Position numbers and translations under genes: made by a program
Notes under the pieces: model-generated
Databases searched by the model: none
What the model was told of the DNA's origin: nothing
What the model saw: only the letters and a program-made list of their open reading frames with translations
Source: Oscillospiraceae bacterium
GTDB taxonomy: Bacteria; Bacillota; Clostridia; Oscillospirales; Oscillospiraceae
Reading direction: 5' to 3'
Assembly: GCA_022800755.1 (NCBI GenBank)
Contig: JAAWQX010000012.1
Location: 1-57,074 of the forward strand
Length of the DNA: 57,074 nt
Shown here: piece after piece, positions 17,339 through 26,599 of the stretch
Numbering within the stretch: the first letter of the stretch is position 1
Layout: every line of letters starts with the position of its first letter

Positions 17339-18876
17339 ATGAAAAGAGATATCAAACAAAATCTGTTTCTTATGCCCGCGGTCCTGCTGGCGGGCGCGCT
17401 CCTGTTCACCATTCTGTTTTCCTGGGACAACAAGTACGCTGCCGCGCTTCCCGGCGGGCCGGGGTATAATGTGCTCCAGGGAAACCCGGAGCGCGCGGCC
17501 TTTCTGGTGGGCGGCTGGGAGTACTATCCCGGCGAATTGCTGACGCCCGCGGATTTGGCGGGGCGTGAAGCCGAAGCCCACACCTACGCCGGGGAGCACC
17601 CTAACTTTTCCAAGCAATTGGGAAGCCCGTATGGCGCGGCAACGTATCGTCTATATCTGAAAAACACCGGAAACACACGGGAACTTGCGCTGTACCTGCC
17701 GGAACTTTTGTGCGCCGGACGGGTCTACATCAACGGCGTGCTGGCGGGCACCCAGGGGAGCGTGCAGCCCTACCGGCCCTATGTGATGGACGGGATTTAC
17801 GCGTTTTCCGCCGGAGCAGATACGGAGATCGTGATTCAGCGCGCGAACTATACGCATTATTACTCCGGTATGTACTATCTACCCGCCATCGGTACGCCCC
17901 AGGCGGATACCTAATGGCTCTGGCGCTGCGGGGGCTTCGGCTCGAGGGACCACTGTCAGGCTATATCCTGTGTGCGGCGGGATTGTACGGCGCGTGCGTT
18001 GCTGTGGGGGAATTGACCGTAGGCCGCTTTGAGCCGATCCGGGGCGCGTGGCCGGAGGAATACGGCGGTTTCGCGCTGGTAGTGGGCTTCGCCGCGCTGA
18101 TGGCTCACCGGGATGTGAGGCTGGCGAGAGAAAACCACATTTTGACCTTCCGGCTTCAGCATGAGGTGGACCGTAAAACCCAGGCGCTGCAAACGCTTCT
18201 GATGGAACGCAGAGAACTCCTGGGGAACGTGATTCATGACGTGAAAAACCCATTATCAGCGGTGCGGAGTTACGCAGAACTGGTGCGCCGGGGAAACATC
18301 GCGCTGGACGGGGAGACGACGGCGTATTTGGACGCGCTGTTTGAGCGGCTGGGTGTGGTGGAAACGCGGTTCGACCAGCTTCAGGATTTTTCCAGAGGGG
18401 AGCGGGGGCCGGTTTTCACGGAAAAAATCTGTCTCAATGAGTACCTGTATGAGTTTTACGAACGCAACTGCCCGGACATGGAACTTTCCGGACAGGATTT
18501 CTTCCTGCGCCTGCCCAGCCAGCGCGTAGACATCCGGGGGGATGAGGAACGTCTGCGCACGGCGCTGGAAAACCTGTGCTATAACGCGGTATCTTTTACA
18601 CCGGAGGACGGCTTGGTCACGCTGTCTTTGTCGAAGCAGGGGACCGACGCGGTGATTACGGTGAAGGATACAGGTTGCGGCATCGCGGAGGAGGACGTGC
18701 CCTATGTATTTCAGCGGGGCTTTACCCGCCGGGGGGAAGACGGCGGCGAGGGCCTTGGCTTGTACATCGTGCGTACCACCGCGTTGGAGCATGGCGGCGA
18801 CGTGGAAGTTACGTCAGAGTTGGGAAAAGGCAGTATATTCACCCTGCGTCTGCCCCTCGCGGAACCGGACGAGTAA
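17339..18876 (+). pseudogene. 7TM-DISM-type sensor histidine kinase, deleted and frameshifted
   Basis: The first part (17339-17914) is a signal anchor followed by an extracellular beta-sandwich domain of 7TMR-DISM type ('TYRLYLKNTGNTRELALYLPELLCAGRVYINGVLAG'). It stops at TAA 17912-17914. A second frame continues at once (ATG 17914) with only two or so membrane segments, then a coiled linker, HisKA ('LLGNVIHDVKNPLSAVRSYAEL') and HATPase_c (N box 'LENLCYNAV', 'DTGCGIAEEDVPYVF', 'GEGLGLYIV'). Kinases of this class have seven membrane segments, so about five are missing. GAGGTG precedes ATG 17339. Only 26 bases separate it from the divergent secreted-protein gene. Confidence 0.82.
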
Positions 18877-18931
18877 AACGCGGCAAGGTGACGGATATTC
18901 TTCTGAAGCGCTATTGGGAAATAGGCAACAT

Positions 18932-18971
18932 AAAAGGCAAGGCAAACCGTTTTGGTTTGCCTTGCCTTTTT
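18932..18971. terminator. Bidirectional terminator between kinase remnant and carbonic anhydrase
   Basis: AAAAGGCAAGGCAAACC / GGTTTGCCTTGCCTTTT, a 17-bp perfect stem with loop GTTTT. Confidence 0.9.
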
Positions 18972-18980
18972 ATTTGGAGA

Positions 18981-19523
18981 TTATTCCAACGGCGTTAACG
19001 CACCGGTGTCCGTATCAATGACATATCCGTTGATGGTCACGTCAGGCGGCATGAGCGGGTGGTTGCGCAGGAGGTCTACGGTCTCGTGTACGGAGCATTC
19101 CACACTGTCAAAGCCCCGGAGCCATTCGGTGAAGTCGATGCCGCAATAGCGCATCATATCAATATGGTCCTGGGAAACGCCCCGCTGGATCAAGTGCTGG
19201 ATCATCATTTCGGCATTGATCCCGGCAACGCCGCAGTCGGTATGCCCGATGACCATGACCTCTGTGACCCCAAGTTCCACGATACCGACCAATAAACTGC
19301 GCACGGCGCTGTCGAACGGCCCAGTAATCATGCCGCCGGCGTTTTTGATCATTTTTACATCGCCGTTTCGAATCCCCAGCGCCGCAGGGAGCAGCTCCAC
19401 CAGGCGGGTGTCCATGCAAGTGAGGATGGCGATTTTTTTATCGGGATATTTGCTGGTCTGGAATTGCCGGTACGCTCCGCTTTCCACAAAACGCTTGTTA
19501 TACGCAAGAATTTCATCGATCAT
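18981..19523 (-). CDS. Beta-class carbonic anhydrase
   Basis: A 180-residue cytoplasmic enzyme that interconverts CO2 and bicarbonate. Zinc ligands are C36 in 'CMDTR', H94 and C97 in 'GHTDCG'; D38 and R40 form the catalytic dyad. Length fits the short clade of beta enzymes common in Firmicutes. AAAGGAG precedes ATG 19523 and a promoter lies at 19563-19591 on the same strand. It stands alone between two terminated units. Likely supplies bicarbonate for biosynthetic carboxylations. Confidence 0.92.
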   Translation of the reverse strand: MIDEILAYNKRFVESGAYRQFQTSKYPDKKIAILTCMDTRLVELLPAALGIRNGDVKMIKNAGGMITGPFDSAVRSLLVGIVELGVTEVMVIGHTDCGVAGINAEMMIQHLIQRGVSQDHIDMMRYCGIDFTEWLRGFDSVECSVHETVDLLRNHPLMPPDVTINGYVIDTDTGALTPLE

Positions 19524-19562
19524 CTCTGGCCGCTCCTTTTATGCATTGTCAAAAGATACTTG

Positions 19563-19591
19563 ATTTTAGCACATTTTCCCCACCGGGGCAA
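19563..19591 (-). promoter_or_regulatory. Promoter of the carbonic anhydrase gene
   Basis: Minus strand TTGCCC, 17-base spacer, TAAAAT. Confidence 0.55.
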
Positions 19592-19741
19592 GTCTGTGTT
19601 TTGCAACGCTGACGGAAGGAGACTGCAAATCAAGAAAACACCCCGGACAGACGCGTATTGTGATATCGGCAGATGGAATGTTTTAATTATGACAAAAACT
19701 GCACAATCTGCACAAAATGTGTGGAGAGCGATTTGTTTTTC

Positions 19742-19770
19742 TTTACAAAGAACGTAAATTGTATTATTAT
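19742..19770 (+). promoter_or_regulatory. Promoter of the liv-type operon
   Basis: TTTACA at 19742-19747, 17-base spacer, TATTAT at 19765-19770, about 90 bases before livG. Confidence 0.6.
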
Positions 19771-19862
19771 AAAAACAGTTCATTTATGCAGGATTATGAA
19801 ATTGTTCCGTCAAATTTGCCGAGCCTGGCACAGTTCGCGGAATCGGAAAGGGGAAATGGAAT

Positions 19863-20629
19863 TTGGAATACCTGCTGGAAGCGCGAGACTGCCAGATGTC
19901 CTTTAAGGGCCTGCAGGCCGTCAAGAACTTCAGTGCGCAGCTGGAAGCGGGCAAGATTTATGGCCTGATCGGGACCAACGGCGCGGGTAAGACCACGGTC
20001 ATCAATATCCTTTCCGGCGTTTTGACCCCCACGTCCGGGAAGATCACGTTTCAAGGAGAAGATATCACAGGCCAGCCGCCGGATAAGATTTCCAAAAAGG
20101 GGATCGTCCGTACCTACCAGAATTTGCGGCTGTTCAATAAAATGACGGTTTTGGAAAACGTCATCATCGGCGCCCAGATGCAAAAGCCCTACGGAATGCT
20201 GGACAGTGTTATCCATACGCCGAAGTACACCCGGGAGGAAAAACGCCTGCGGGATAAAGCCATGCAGATGATCGAAGTCATGGGGATCAGCGAGTATGCT
20301 GATGCGGTGGCCAGTTCCTTGCCTTATGGTCTTCAGCGCCGGCTGGAGATTGCCCGTATCCTCGCGGCGGACCCGAAGCTTTTGCTGCTGGACGAACCCG
20401 CGGCGGGCATGAATCCCCAAGAGAGCATGGAACTTACGGAAATGATCCAGGGCATCCGCAAGGATTTCGACTTGACGATTCTCCTCATTGAGCACGATAT
20501 GAAGGTCGTCATGAACCTTTGCGAATACATTTACGTCATGGCCACAGGCGAGGTGATCGCCCAGGGGCTGCCCGCGGAGATCCGCAGTGACCCGGAAGTC
20601 ATCCGGGCGTATTTGGGGAGGGCCGTGTG

Positions 20630-20630
<1 letters not shown>
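19863..20630 (+). CDS. livG: ABC transporter ATP-binding protein, LivG type
   Basis: A 255-residue ATPase that drives import with its partner LivF. Walker A 'GTNGAGKTTV', a degenerate signature 'LPYGLQRRLEIARIL' and Walker B 'LLLLDEPAAGMNP' are present; the LPYG form of the signature and the C-terminal 'EVIRAYLG' are LivG/BraF hallmarks. The start is TTG 19863 after GGAAAGGGGAAA. The gene order G-F-H-M-binding protein differs from the common E. coli order. LivG overlaps the LivF start by one base, so subunits are made together. Confidence 0.92.
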
Positions 20631-21336
<706 letters not shown>

Positions 21337-21340
<4 letters not shown>

Positions 21341-22233
21341 GTGCCAGTTATTTTATTTCCCAATTGGTCAACGGTCTGCGCCTGGGCAGCGTGTATGCCA
21401 TTGTGGCGGTGGGCTACTCCATCGTGTACGGCATTTTACGGCTCATCAACTTTGCCCACGGCGATATCATGACCATCGGCGTGTACATGATGCTCATGCT
21501 CATGACCACCATCGGGATGCCCCTTTGGGCGGTGGTCATCATTTCTGTGATCGTGAGCGTATTCGCGGGCGTTTTGATCGAGCGCCTGGCGTACCGGCCC
21601 CTGCGCAGCGCCAATGAGGAGGCGACGCTGATTTCCTCCCTGGCAGTATCGACACTGCTGCAAAATCTGCTGCAAATGATTTTCTCGCCCCAAAAGCGGG
21701 CGTTCCACCTGCCGGAATTTTTCAGTGTGCGGCATGATATTTTCGGCATCCAGCTGTCCACTATGAATCTTATGACCTTTGCGGCAGTAGCAGTGATCGT
21801 GATCGCGCTGACCTTTGTAGTGCAGAAGACCAAGATCGGCACCGCTATGCGGGCATGCTCCGAGAATCTGGACGCAGCCCGACTCATGGGCATTAACCCG
21901 AACAAGGTCATCGTATTCGCATTCGCGGTCGGCTCCGGTCTGGCGGCGCTGGCGGGACTGATGCTGGCGGGCGAGTATAAGACCATCGACCCACTGATGG
22001 GCTTTGTCCCCGGCCTGAAAGCGTTCTGCGCCGCGGTGGTCGGCGGCATCGGCAGCCTGTACGGCGCGGTGCTGGGCGGCCTGGTCATCGGCGTGGCGGA
22101 AATGCTGTTCGCGGGCTTGATGCCCACCAGCGTGACCGCTTACCGTGACGCTTTTGTGTTTGTTGTATTGATTCTGGTGCTTCTTGTACGGCCCAACGGT
22201 CTGCTGGGGCAGTCGGAAAGGGGGCGCAGCTGA
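21337..22233 (+). CDS. livH: Branched-chain amino acid/amide ABC permease, LivH type
   Basis: A 298-residue membrane permease with about eight hydrophobic segments. Family markers include 'QLVNGLRLGSVYAIVAVGYSIVYGILRLINFAHGD' at the N-terminus (split here only for naming) and the coupling region 'AMRACSENLDAARLMGIN' that contacts the ATPases. Members of this class carry branched-chain amino acids, but also urea and short amides; the permease alone does not show which. It overlaps livF by ATGA and livM by one base. Confidence 0.92.
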
Positions 22234-23339
22234 TGGAAAACACACGTTTGCGCGATTGTTCCCTGTTCCGCCTTGCGGTGTTTGTGATGCTGCCCGTATT
22301 GATCGTGCTGTATACCTGCAACAAAGGCAGCTACTACTCCGCCATGGCCTGCACCTTTGCCATCAACGTACTGCTGGCGGCCAGCCTGAACCTGGTCAAC
22401 GGCTTTTCCGGCATGTTCTCCATGGGCCACGCGGCGTTTATGGCGGTAGGGGCGTATATTTCCGCGTTTTTGACCCTCAGCTCCACGCAGAAAGCCTCTA
22501 TGCTGCCGGGATTGCCCCAATGGCTGGCCGATATTCAGATCCCGCTGCTTCCGGCCCTGCTGGTAGCCGGACTTGCCGCCGCGTTCGTGGCGGTGCTCAT
22601 CGGCATCCCGGTCCTGCGCTTCAAGGGACATTACCTGTCGGTCGCTACCCTTGGCCTGATCGTGATCGTCCGGGCGGTGCTGGATAATTCCGACTCCGTG
22701 ACCAACGGCCCCCGGGGCATTACGGGCCTGCCGAACCTGGCCACGCCCACGCTGATCTTCGCGGTGCTGATGGTGTCCCTGTTCATCATGTACCGGATCA
22801 TCCGTTCGTCCTACGGCCGCGGCCTGATCGCCATGCGGGATGACGACGTGGCGGCCCAGAGCCTGGGCATCAACCTGACGTCCAAGAAAATCTCCATTTT
22901 CTGCATCAGCGCCTTTTTCGCGGGCGTGGCGGGCGCCATGTGGGGCCATAACCAAACGGTCATTTCCGGGCAGTTCTTCTACTTCAACATGAGTTTCAAA
23001 GTCGTGCAGATCTCCATCATCGGCGGCATGGCGTCCCTGTCCGGCGCCGCGGTGGGCGCGCTGTTCATGACCTTCGTGCCGGAACTGCTGATGCCCCTGG
23101 AAAGCGGCTTCAACCTGTTCGGCATGGCGGTACCCAGCCTGTACGGCATTTCTAACATCATCATGGCGGTGTTTTTGATCCTGGTTATCATCTTCCGCCG
23201 CCAGGGATTGCTGGGCAGCAGTGAAATTCTGCTGGAAAGCTGGTTCAGCGGCAGCACCTACACCAGCCTGTTCAAAAAATCCGAATACCAGGCATTAGGC
23301 GCGGCAATCCGGGGAAAATTTACCCGGAAGCAGAAATAA
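22233..23339 (+). CDS. livM: Branched-chain amino acid/amide ABC permease, LivM type
   Basis: A 368-residue permease, partner of LivH. It has the extra N-terminal segment typical of LivM, 'LNLVNGFSGMFSMGHAAFMAVGAY', and the coupling loop 'AMRDDDVAAQSLGINL'. About ten hydrophobic spans. The C-terminal 50 residues are hydrophilic and positively charged. The start overlaps the livH stop by one base. The operon continues 62 bases downstream with the binding protein. Confidence 0.92.
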   Translation: MENTRLRDCSLFRLAVFVMLPVLIVLYTCNKGSYYSAMACTFAINVLLAASLNLVNGFSGMFSMGHAAFMAVGAYISAFLTLSSTQKASMLPGLPQWLADIQIPLLPALLVAGLAAAFVAVLIGIPVLRFKGHYLSVATLGLIVIVRAVLDNSDSVTNGPRGITGLPNLATPTLIFAVLMVSLFIMYRIIRSSYGRGLIAMRDDDVAAQSLGINLTSKKISIFCISAFFAGVAGAMWGHNQTVISGQFFYFNMSFKVVQISIIGGMASLSGAAVGALFMTFVPELLMPLESGFNLFGMAVPSLYGISNIIMAVFLILVIIFRRQGLLGSSEILLESWFSGSTYTSLFKKSEYQALGAAIRGKFTRKQK

Positions 23340-23401
23340 ACCGAGCACTTCATCAGGCAACTGGTGTTTGCTATATACATCCAAAATTTAGGAGGAGCAG
23401 T

Positions 23402-24595
23402 ATGAAAAACGTGAAAAGATTACTCGCACTTGTCCTGGCACTGACCATGGCGCTGACCCTGTGCGCCTGCGGGCCCAAGACCCCTGACAACGACAAGCAG
23501 GAAGAGAACAATACCCCCGCCGGCGATACCATCAAAGTCGGCGCGATGTTCAACATCACCGGCGGCCAGGCGTCCCTGGATGAGCCCAGCTACCGCGGCT
23601 TCAAGCTCTACTTTGACGAGCTGAACAAGGCCGGCGGCATCAACGGCCGTCAGATCGAGGTCGTGTCCTACGACGGCAAGACCGACCAGACCGTGTGCGC
23701 CAACAACACCAGCAAGCTCATCGACGTGGACAAAGTCGTTGCCATCAGCGGCCTGTCCGACTCCAACTACGCCTTTGCCGCGGGCAACGTAGCCCAGCAG
23801 GGCGGCGTTCCCTTCGTGTTCTCCGGCGCCACCACCCCCACCCTGAACGACATCGGCGATCAGGTGTTCCTGACCGCGTTCGGCGATGACATCTGCGCCT
23901 ACGCCGCGGCGGACTACCTGACCGAAGAACTGAACATCACCAAGGTCTATATGCTGGTCGACCAGTCCATGGACTTCACCACCACTCTGGCCCGCTGCTT
24001 CCAAGAGCGTCTGGAGGCCAACGGCGGCGAGGTTGTGCTGACCGACAACTACATGAACAAGGACCCCGACTTCTCTGCCCAGATCGATCGTTATCTGGCT
24101 GATAACAAGGGCGCCGAGGCCATCTTCCTGTCCAGCGTTCCCGATGACGTGGGCGTGATTACCAAGCAGTTCCGTGACCGTGGTGTCAACGACCTGATGA
24201 TTTCCGGCGATGGCGCTGACACGCCGCTGCTGTACGAAGTCGCCGGTGAGGCCGCAAAGGGCTTCCTGGTCTCCACCCACTGCTCTTTCGAGAATGAAGA
24301 CCCCGCTGTGCAGGACTTCGTGAAGCTGTACACGGAGACCCAGGGCACCGCTCCCGAGAACGCCTTTGCTGCGCTGGGCTATGACGCCGCGCACATCATT
24401 GCCGCCGCCATTGAGGCCTGCGGTGACGATGTGACCGCCGCCAACGTCCGCGACAATCTGGAGGCCATCCAGAATCTGCGCCTGGTCACCGGCACCGTGT
24501 CCTACTCCGCCGGGAACCACATCCCCCAAAAGAGCGCGACCATCATCACCGTTGCTGATGACGGCTCGTTCAAGTTCGTCAAGGAGATCGGCTGA
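23402..24595 (+). CDS. Periplasmic-type substrate-binding lipoprotein of the liv-type importer
   Basis: A 397-residue lipoprotein with signal peptide and lipobox LCAC (Cys23), then a Peripla_BP_6 fold: 'KVGAMFNITGGQASLDEPSYRGFKLYFDELN' start, 'AISGLSDSNYAFAAGN' hinge region and 'NAFAALGYDAAHIIAAAIEACG'. It would be tethered outside the membrane and hand substrate to LivHM. TTAGGAGGAG precedes ATG 23402. Codon use is strongly biased to C-ending codons, suggesting high expression. The ligand is not certain: an aliphatic amino acid or an amide are both possible, given the amidohydrolase gene that follows. Confidence 0.9.
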   Translation: MKNVKRLLALVLALTMALTLCACGPKTPDNDKQEENNTPAGDTIKVGAMFNITGGQASLDEPSYRGFKLYFDELNKAGGINGRQIEVVSYDGKTDQTVCANNTSKLIDVDKVVAISGLSDSNYAFAAGNVAQQGGVPFVFSGATTPTLNDIGDQVFLTAFGDDICAYAAADYLTEELNITKVYMLVDQSMDFTTTLARCFQERLEANGGEVVLTDNYMNKDPDFSAQIDRYLADNKGAEAIFLSSVPDDVGVITKQFRDRGVNDLMISGDGADTPLLYEVAGEAAKGFLVSTHCSFENEDPAVQDFVKLYTETQGTAPENAFAALGYDAAHIIAAAIEACGDDVTAANVRDNLEAIQNLRLVTGTVSYSAGNHIPQKSATIITVADDGSFKFVKEIG

Positions 24596-24674
24596 GCGAT
24601 TAAATACGCAGGATGAGGCAGGAAAAGTGCCTCATCTTGTTCGTCTCAATAGAATTTATACGGAGGTAATTACC

Positions 24675-25436
24675 ATGGCAAATCATGAATTGATGAAGCT
24701 CACTTCCCATCAGGTCAAGGAAGGCCATTACGACAAGGCCATTCTGGCCATCGGTTCCTGCGAGGCCCATGGTCCCCACCTGGCGTCCGGCACAGATACG
24801 CTGGTGTCCCACATGCTCTCCTGCCAGATCGCGGACCGGGTGAAGGGCCTGTTGGTCCTGCCACCCATCACCGTGGGATACAGCGCTCATTATGACACGT
24901 TCCCGTTTACCCTGACCCTGGGCTATGAGACCGTTACCCAGGTCATTTATGAGTACATTGAATCCTGCATCCGCAACGGCATCACGCATATTTTCCTGCT
25001 CAACGGCCACGACGGCAATATTGCACCCATTGAGATCGCGTCCCGCCGCATCAAGGAGAACTACCCAGAGGCCCGCATCGCGGCGTTGCCTGCCTGGTGG
25101 GTCACCGCCGGCGACCTGCTGCCCAAGGACACCTTTGAGGTGTGGGATGGCCTTGGCCACGCGGGCGAGGGCGAAAGCTCCATCGCGTACTATCTGTATC
25201 CCCAGTGGTGCGAGCCGGAATTGGCAAAGGGCTATGTTCCCGACAACCTGCCGGCGAACATCGATATCAAGTGGGATTTCTCCGAACTGACCAACACCGC
25301 CGCCACCGGCGACCCCACCAAAGCCACCGCCGAAAAGGGCGAAAAAATGGCCAAAGTTCTGGTGGATTGCATTGTGGAAGCCCTTGAGACCCTTGACAAA
25401 ATGGGCTGGGACTACCGCACAAGCGCAATCAAATAA
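24675..25436 (+). CDS. Creatininase-family amidohydrolase
   Basis: A 253-residue metal-dependent hydrolase. The family's metal and catalytic residues are visible: E30 and H32 in 'CEAHGPHL', D41 in 'GTDT', 'NGHDGN' (110-115) and 'HAGEGESS' with E165. Members open cyclic amides (creatinine), deformylate (ArfB) or trim peptides (MftE). No mycofactocin or riboflavin genes are near. CGGAGG precedes ATG 24675, 79 bases after the binding-protein stop and with no terminator between, so it is co-transcribed with the importer. The likely role is hydrolysis of the imported amide; the exact substrate is unknown. Confidence 0.85.
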   Translation: MANHELMKLTSHQVKEGHYDKAILAIGSCEAHGPHLASGTDTLVSHMLSCQIADRVKGLLVLPPITVGYSAHYDTFPFTLTLGYETVTQVIYEYIESCIRNGITHIFLLNGHDGNIAPIEIASRRIKENYPEARIAALPAWWVTAGDLLPKDTFEVWDGLGHAGEGESSIAYYLYPQWCEPELAKGYVPDNLPANIDIKWDFSELTNTAATGDPTKATAEKGEKMAKVLVDCIVEALETLDKMGWDYRTSAIK

Positions 25437-25452
25437 GATGCAAATCGAATGC

Positions 25453-25481
25453 AAAAAACACCGCCAACGGCGGTGTTTTTT
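25453..25481 (+). terminator. Terminator of the liv-creatininase operon
   Basis: CACCGCC-AAC-GGCGGTG flanked by an A-run and six Ts. Confidence 0.9.
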
Positions 25482-25499
25482 GCTCTTTTTGCATCGGTT

Positions 25500-26072
25500 T
25501 CAGCGCCGTTTCGCCCCGGATCTTCGCAGCAGCGCTTCCATTTCTTGCACGCCCTGCCGCTGGGAACGGATGATTTGCTCCAGTACGGGGACGAGTTCGG
25601 GGCAAAGCTCGTATTGCAGGGCGGTTTCCGCCATGCGGATGGCGCCTTCGTGGTGAGGGATCATTTCCCGCATGAAATCTACGTCGATATGGTTGGTGTC
25701 TGGCGCGGCGGACATTTCTCGAAACATGGTTGACATAATATTCTCTATTCGGCGCTGGTATAAGGCTGTGTCCCGGGGCGAGTTTACGCAAATGCTGCAT
25801 TGCGGGAGCATTTTTTTCATTTCGGAAATGCCCTGGGTCTGTTCGGAAATGATCCCCCGGGCAATTTTCCGCAACGCCGCGCCCGGCTCATACCACAGCA
25901 GGTTTTTTGACATCTCAATGGCGGCCCGGTGATGCGGGATCATTTGTACGATGAAGTTATGGGAGATGCTTTGGCTTAATTGGGCGCTGCACATTTCCCA
26001 GACCATTTCATCAAAAATTTGATAAAACCGGCTTAAATAGGCTTTTGCGTCCTCACTCAGCAAAGTTTCCAA
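25500..26072 (-). CDS. Double DUF305 domain protein
   Basis: About 190 residues with two copies of the DUF305 signature: 'FIVQMIPHHRAAIEMSKNLL' and 'FMREMIPHHEGAIRMAETAL'. DUF305 is a ferritin-like helical fold whose HH and E residues may bind metal; function is unproven. The chosen start is TTG 26072, preceded by GGAGGGG at five bases; the upstream ATG 26096 has no ribosome site. A cysteine pair (CSIC) lies between the domains. No signal peptide, so it is probably cytoplasmic, unlike many exported DUF305 proteins. Confidence 0.75.
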   Translation of the reverse strand: METLLSEDAKAYLSRFYQIFDEMVWEMCSAQLSQSISHNFIVQMIPHHRAAIEMSKNLLWYEPGAALRKIARGIISEQTQGISEMKKMLPQCSICVNSPRDTALYQRRIENIMSTMFREMSAAPDTNHIDVDFMREMIPHHEGAIRMAETALQYELCPELVPVLEQIIRSQRQGVQEMEALLRRSGAKRR

Positions 26073-26160
26073 CGGTTCCCCTCCATTCTGCACCATATTA
26101 TGCCGCCGGAGAGTGTGTTGTGCGGGGTAAAAAGCCGCCCGTTGCGATTCAATAAAAGGA

Positions 26161-26191
26161 ATCCCCGGGAAATCAAAGATTTCCCGGGGAT
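26161..26191 (-). terminator. Terminator of tRNA-Leu
   Basis: ATCCCCGGGAAATC / GATTTCCCGGGGAT, 14-bp stem, loop of three; minus-strand tail TCCTTTTATT. Confidence 0.85.
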
Positions 26192-26275
26192 GGTGCGGGT
26201 ATGGGGACTTGAACCCCAACGCCTTGCGGCACGAGAACCTAAATCTCGCATGTCTGCCAATTCCATCATACCCGC
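26191..26275 (-). tRNA. tRNA-Leu(UAG), reads CUN codons
   Basis: 85 bases including encoded CCA. Acceptor GCGGGTA / TACCCGC, discriminator A, D-arm with TGGCAGAC, anticodon stem CGAGA / TCTCG around loop TTTAGGT (anticodon TAG), a long class II variable arm and T-arm GGGGTTCAAGTCCCC. All arms pair. Confidence 0.97.
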
Positions 26276-26284
26276 GTGAGTGCA

Positions 26285-26313
26285 ATCATAGCACAAATCC
26301 GGGATTTCGTCAA
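26285..26313 (-). promoter_or_regulatory. Promoter of tRNA-Leu
   Basis: Minus strand TTGACG, 17-base spacer, TATGAT, 10 bases before the tRNA. It diverges from the alaS promoter. Confidence 0.8.
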
Positions 26314-26322
26314 TTACAAGGC

Positions 26323-26350
26323 TTGACAAGTTGATAAATTGTGCTACAAT
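26323..26350 (+). promoter_or_regulatory. Promoter of the alaS T-box transcript
   Basis: TTGACA at 26323-26328, 16-base spacer, TACAAT at 26345-26350. Confidence 0.85.
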
Positions 26351-26356
26351 GGTTGG

Positions 26357-26577
26357 GCAAATGCGAGGAAAAAGTCAATCAAAGACTGTCGGTCCTGAAG
26401 AGAGGGCGCGTTTTGGTGCGAGTGCCTGGCCGATGCTTTGAGCGCCGCTTTGGAGCAGCCCGCGAGGAGCGGGACGGGTCATTCCCGTTACACAATGGCA
26501 TGAGATCACGTTTTTTGACGTGAATCAGGGTGGTACCGCGAGCATTGCTTCGTCCCTGTGTGGGGCGGGGCTTTTTT
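26357..26577 (+). ncRNA. T-box riboswitch, alanine-responsive
   Basis: The conserved T-box AGGGTGGTACCGCG is at 26527-26540; its TGGT bulge pairs with the ACCA end of uncharged tRNA-Ala. Stem I carries the distal GGTGCGAG element near 26416. A terminator (GCTTCGTCCC / GGGGCGGGGC, then six Ts) closes it at 26547-26577 and competes with the antiterminator. Low charged tRNA-Ala would let transcription reach alaS. I could not fix the specifier codon by eye. Confidence 0.9.
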
Positions 26578-26599
26578 GTTTTTAGGAGGAATGAAAGAA

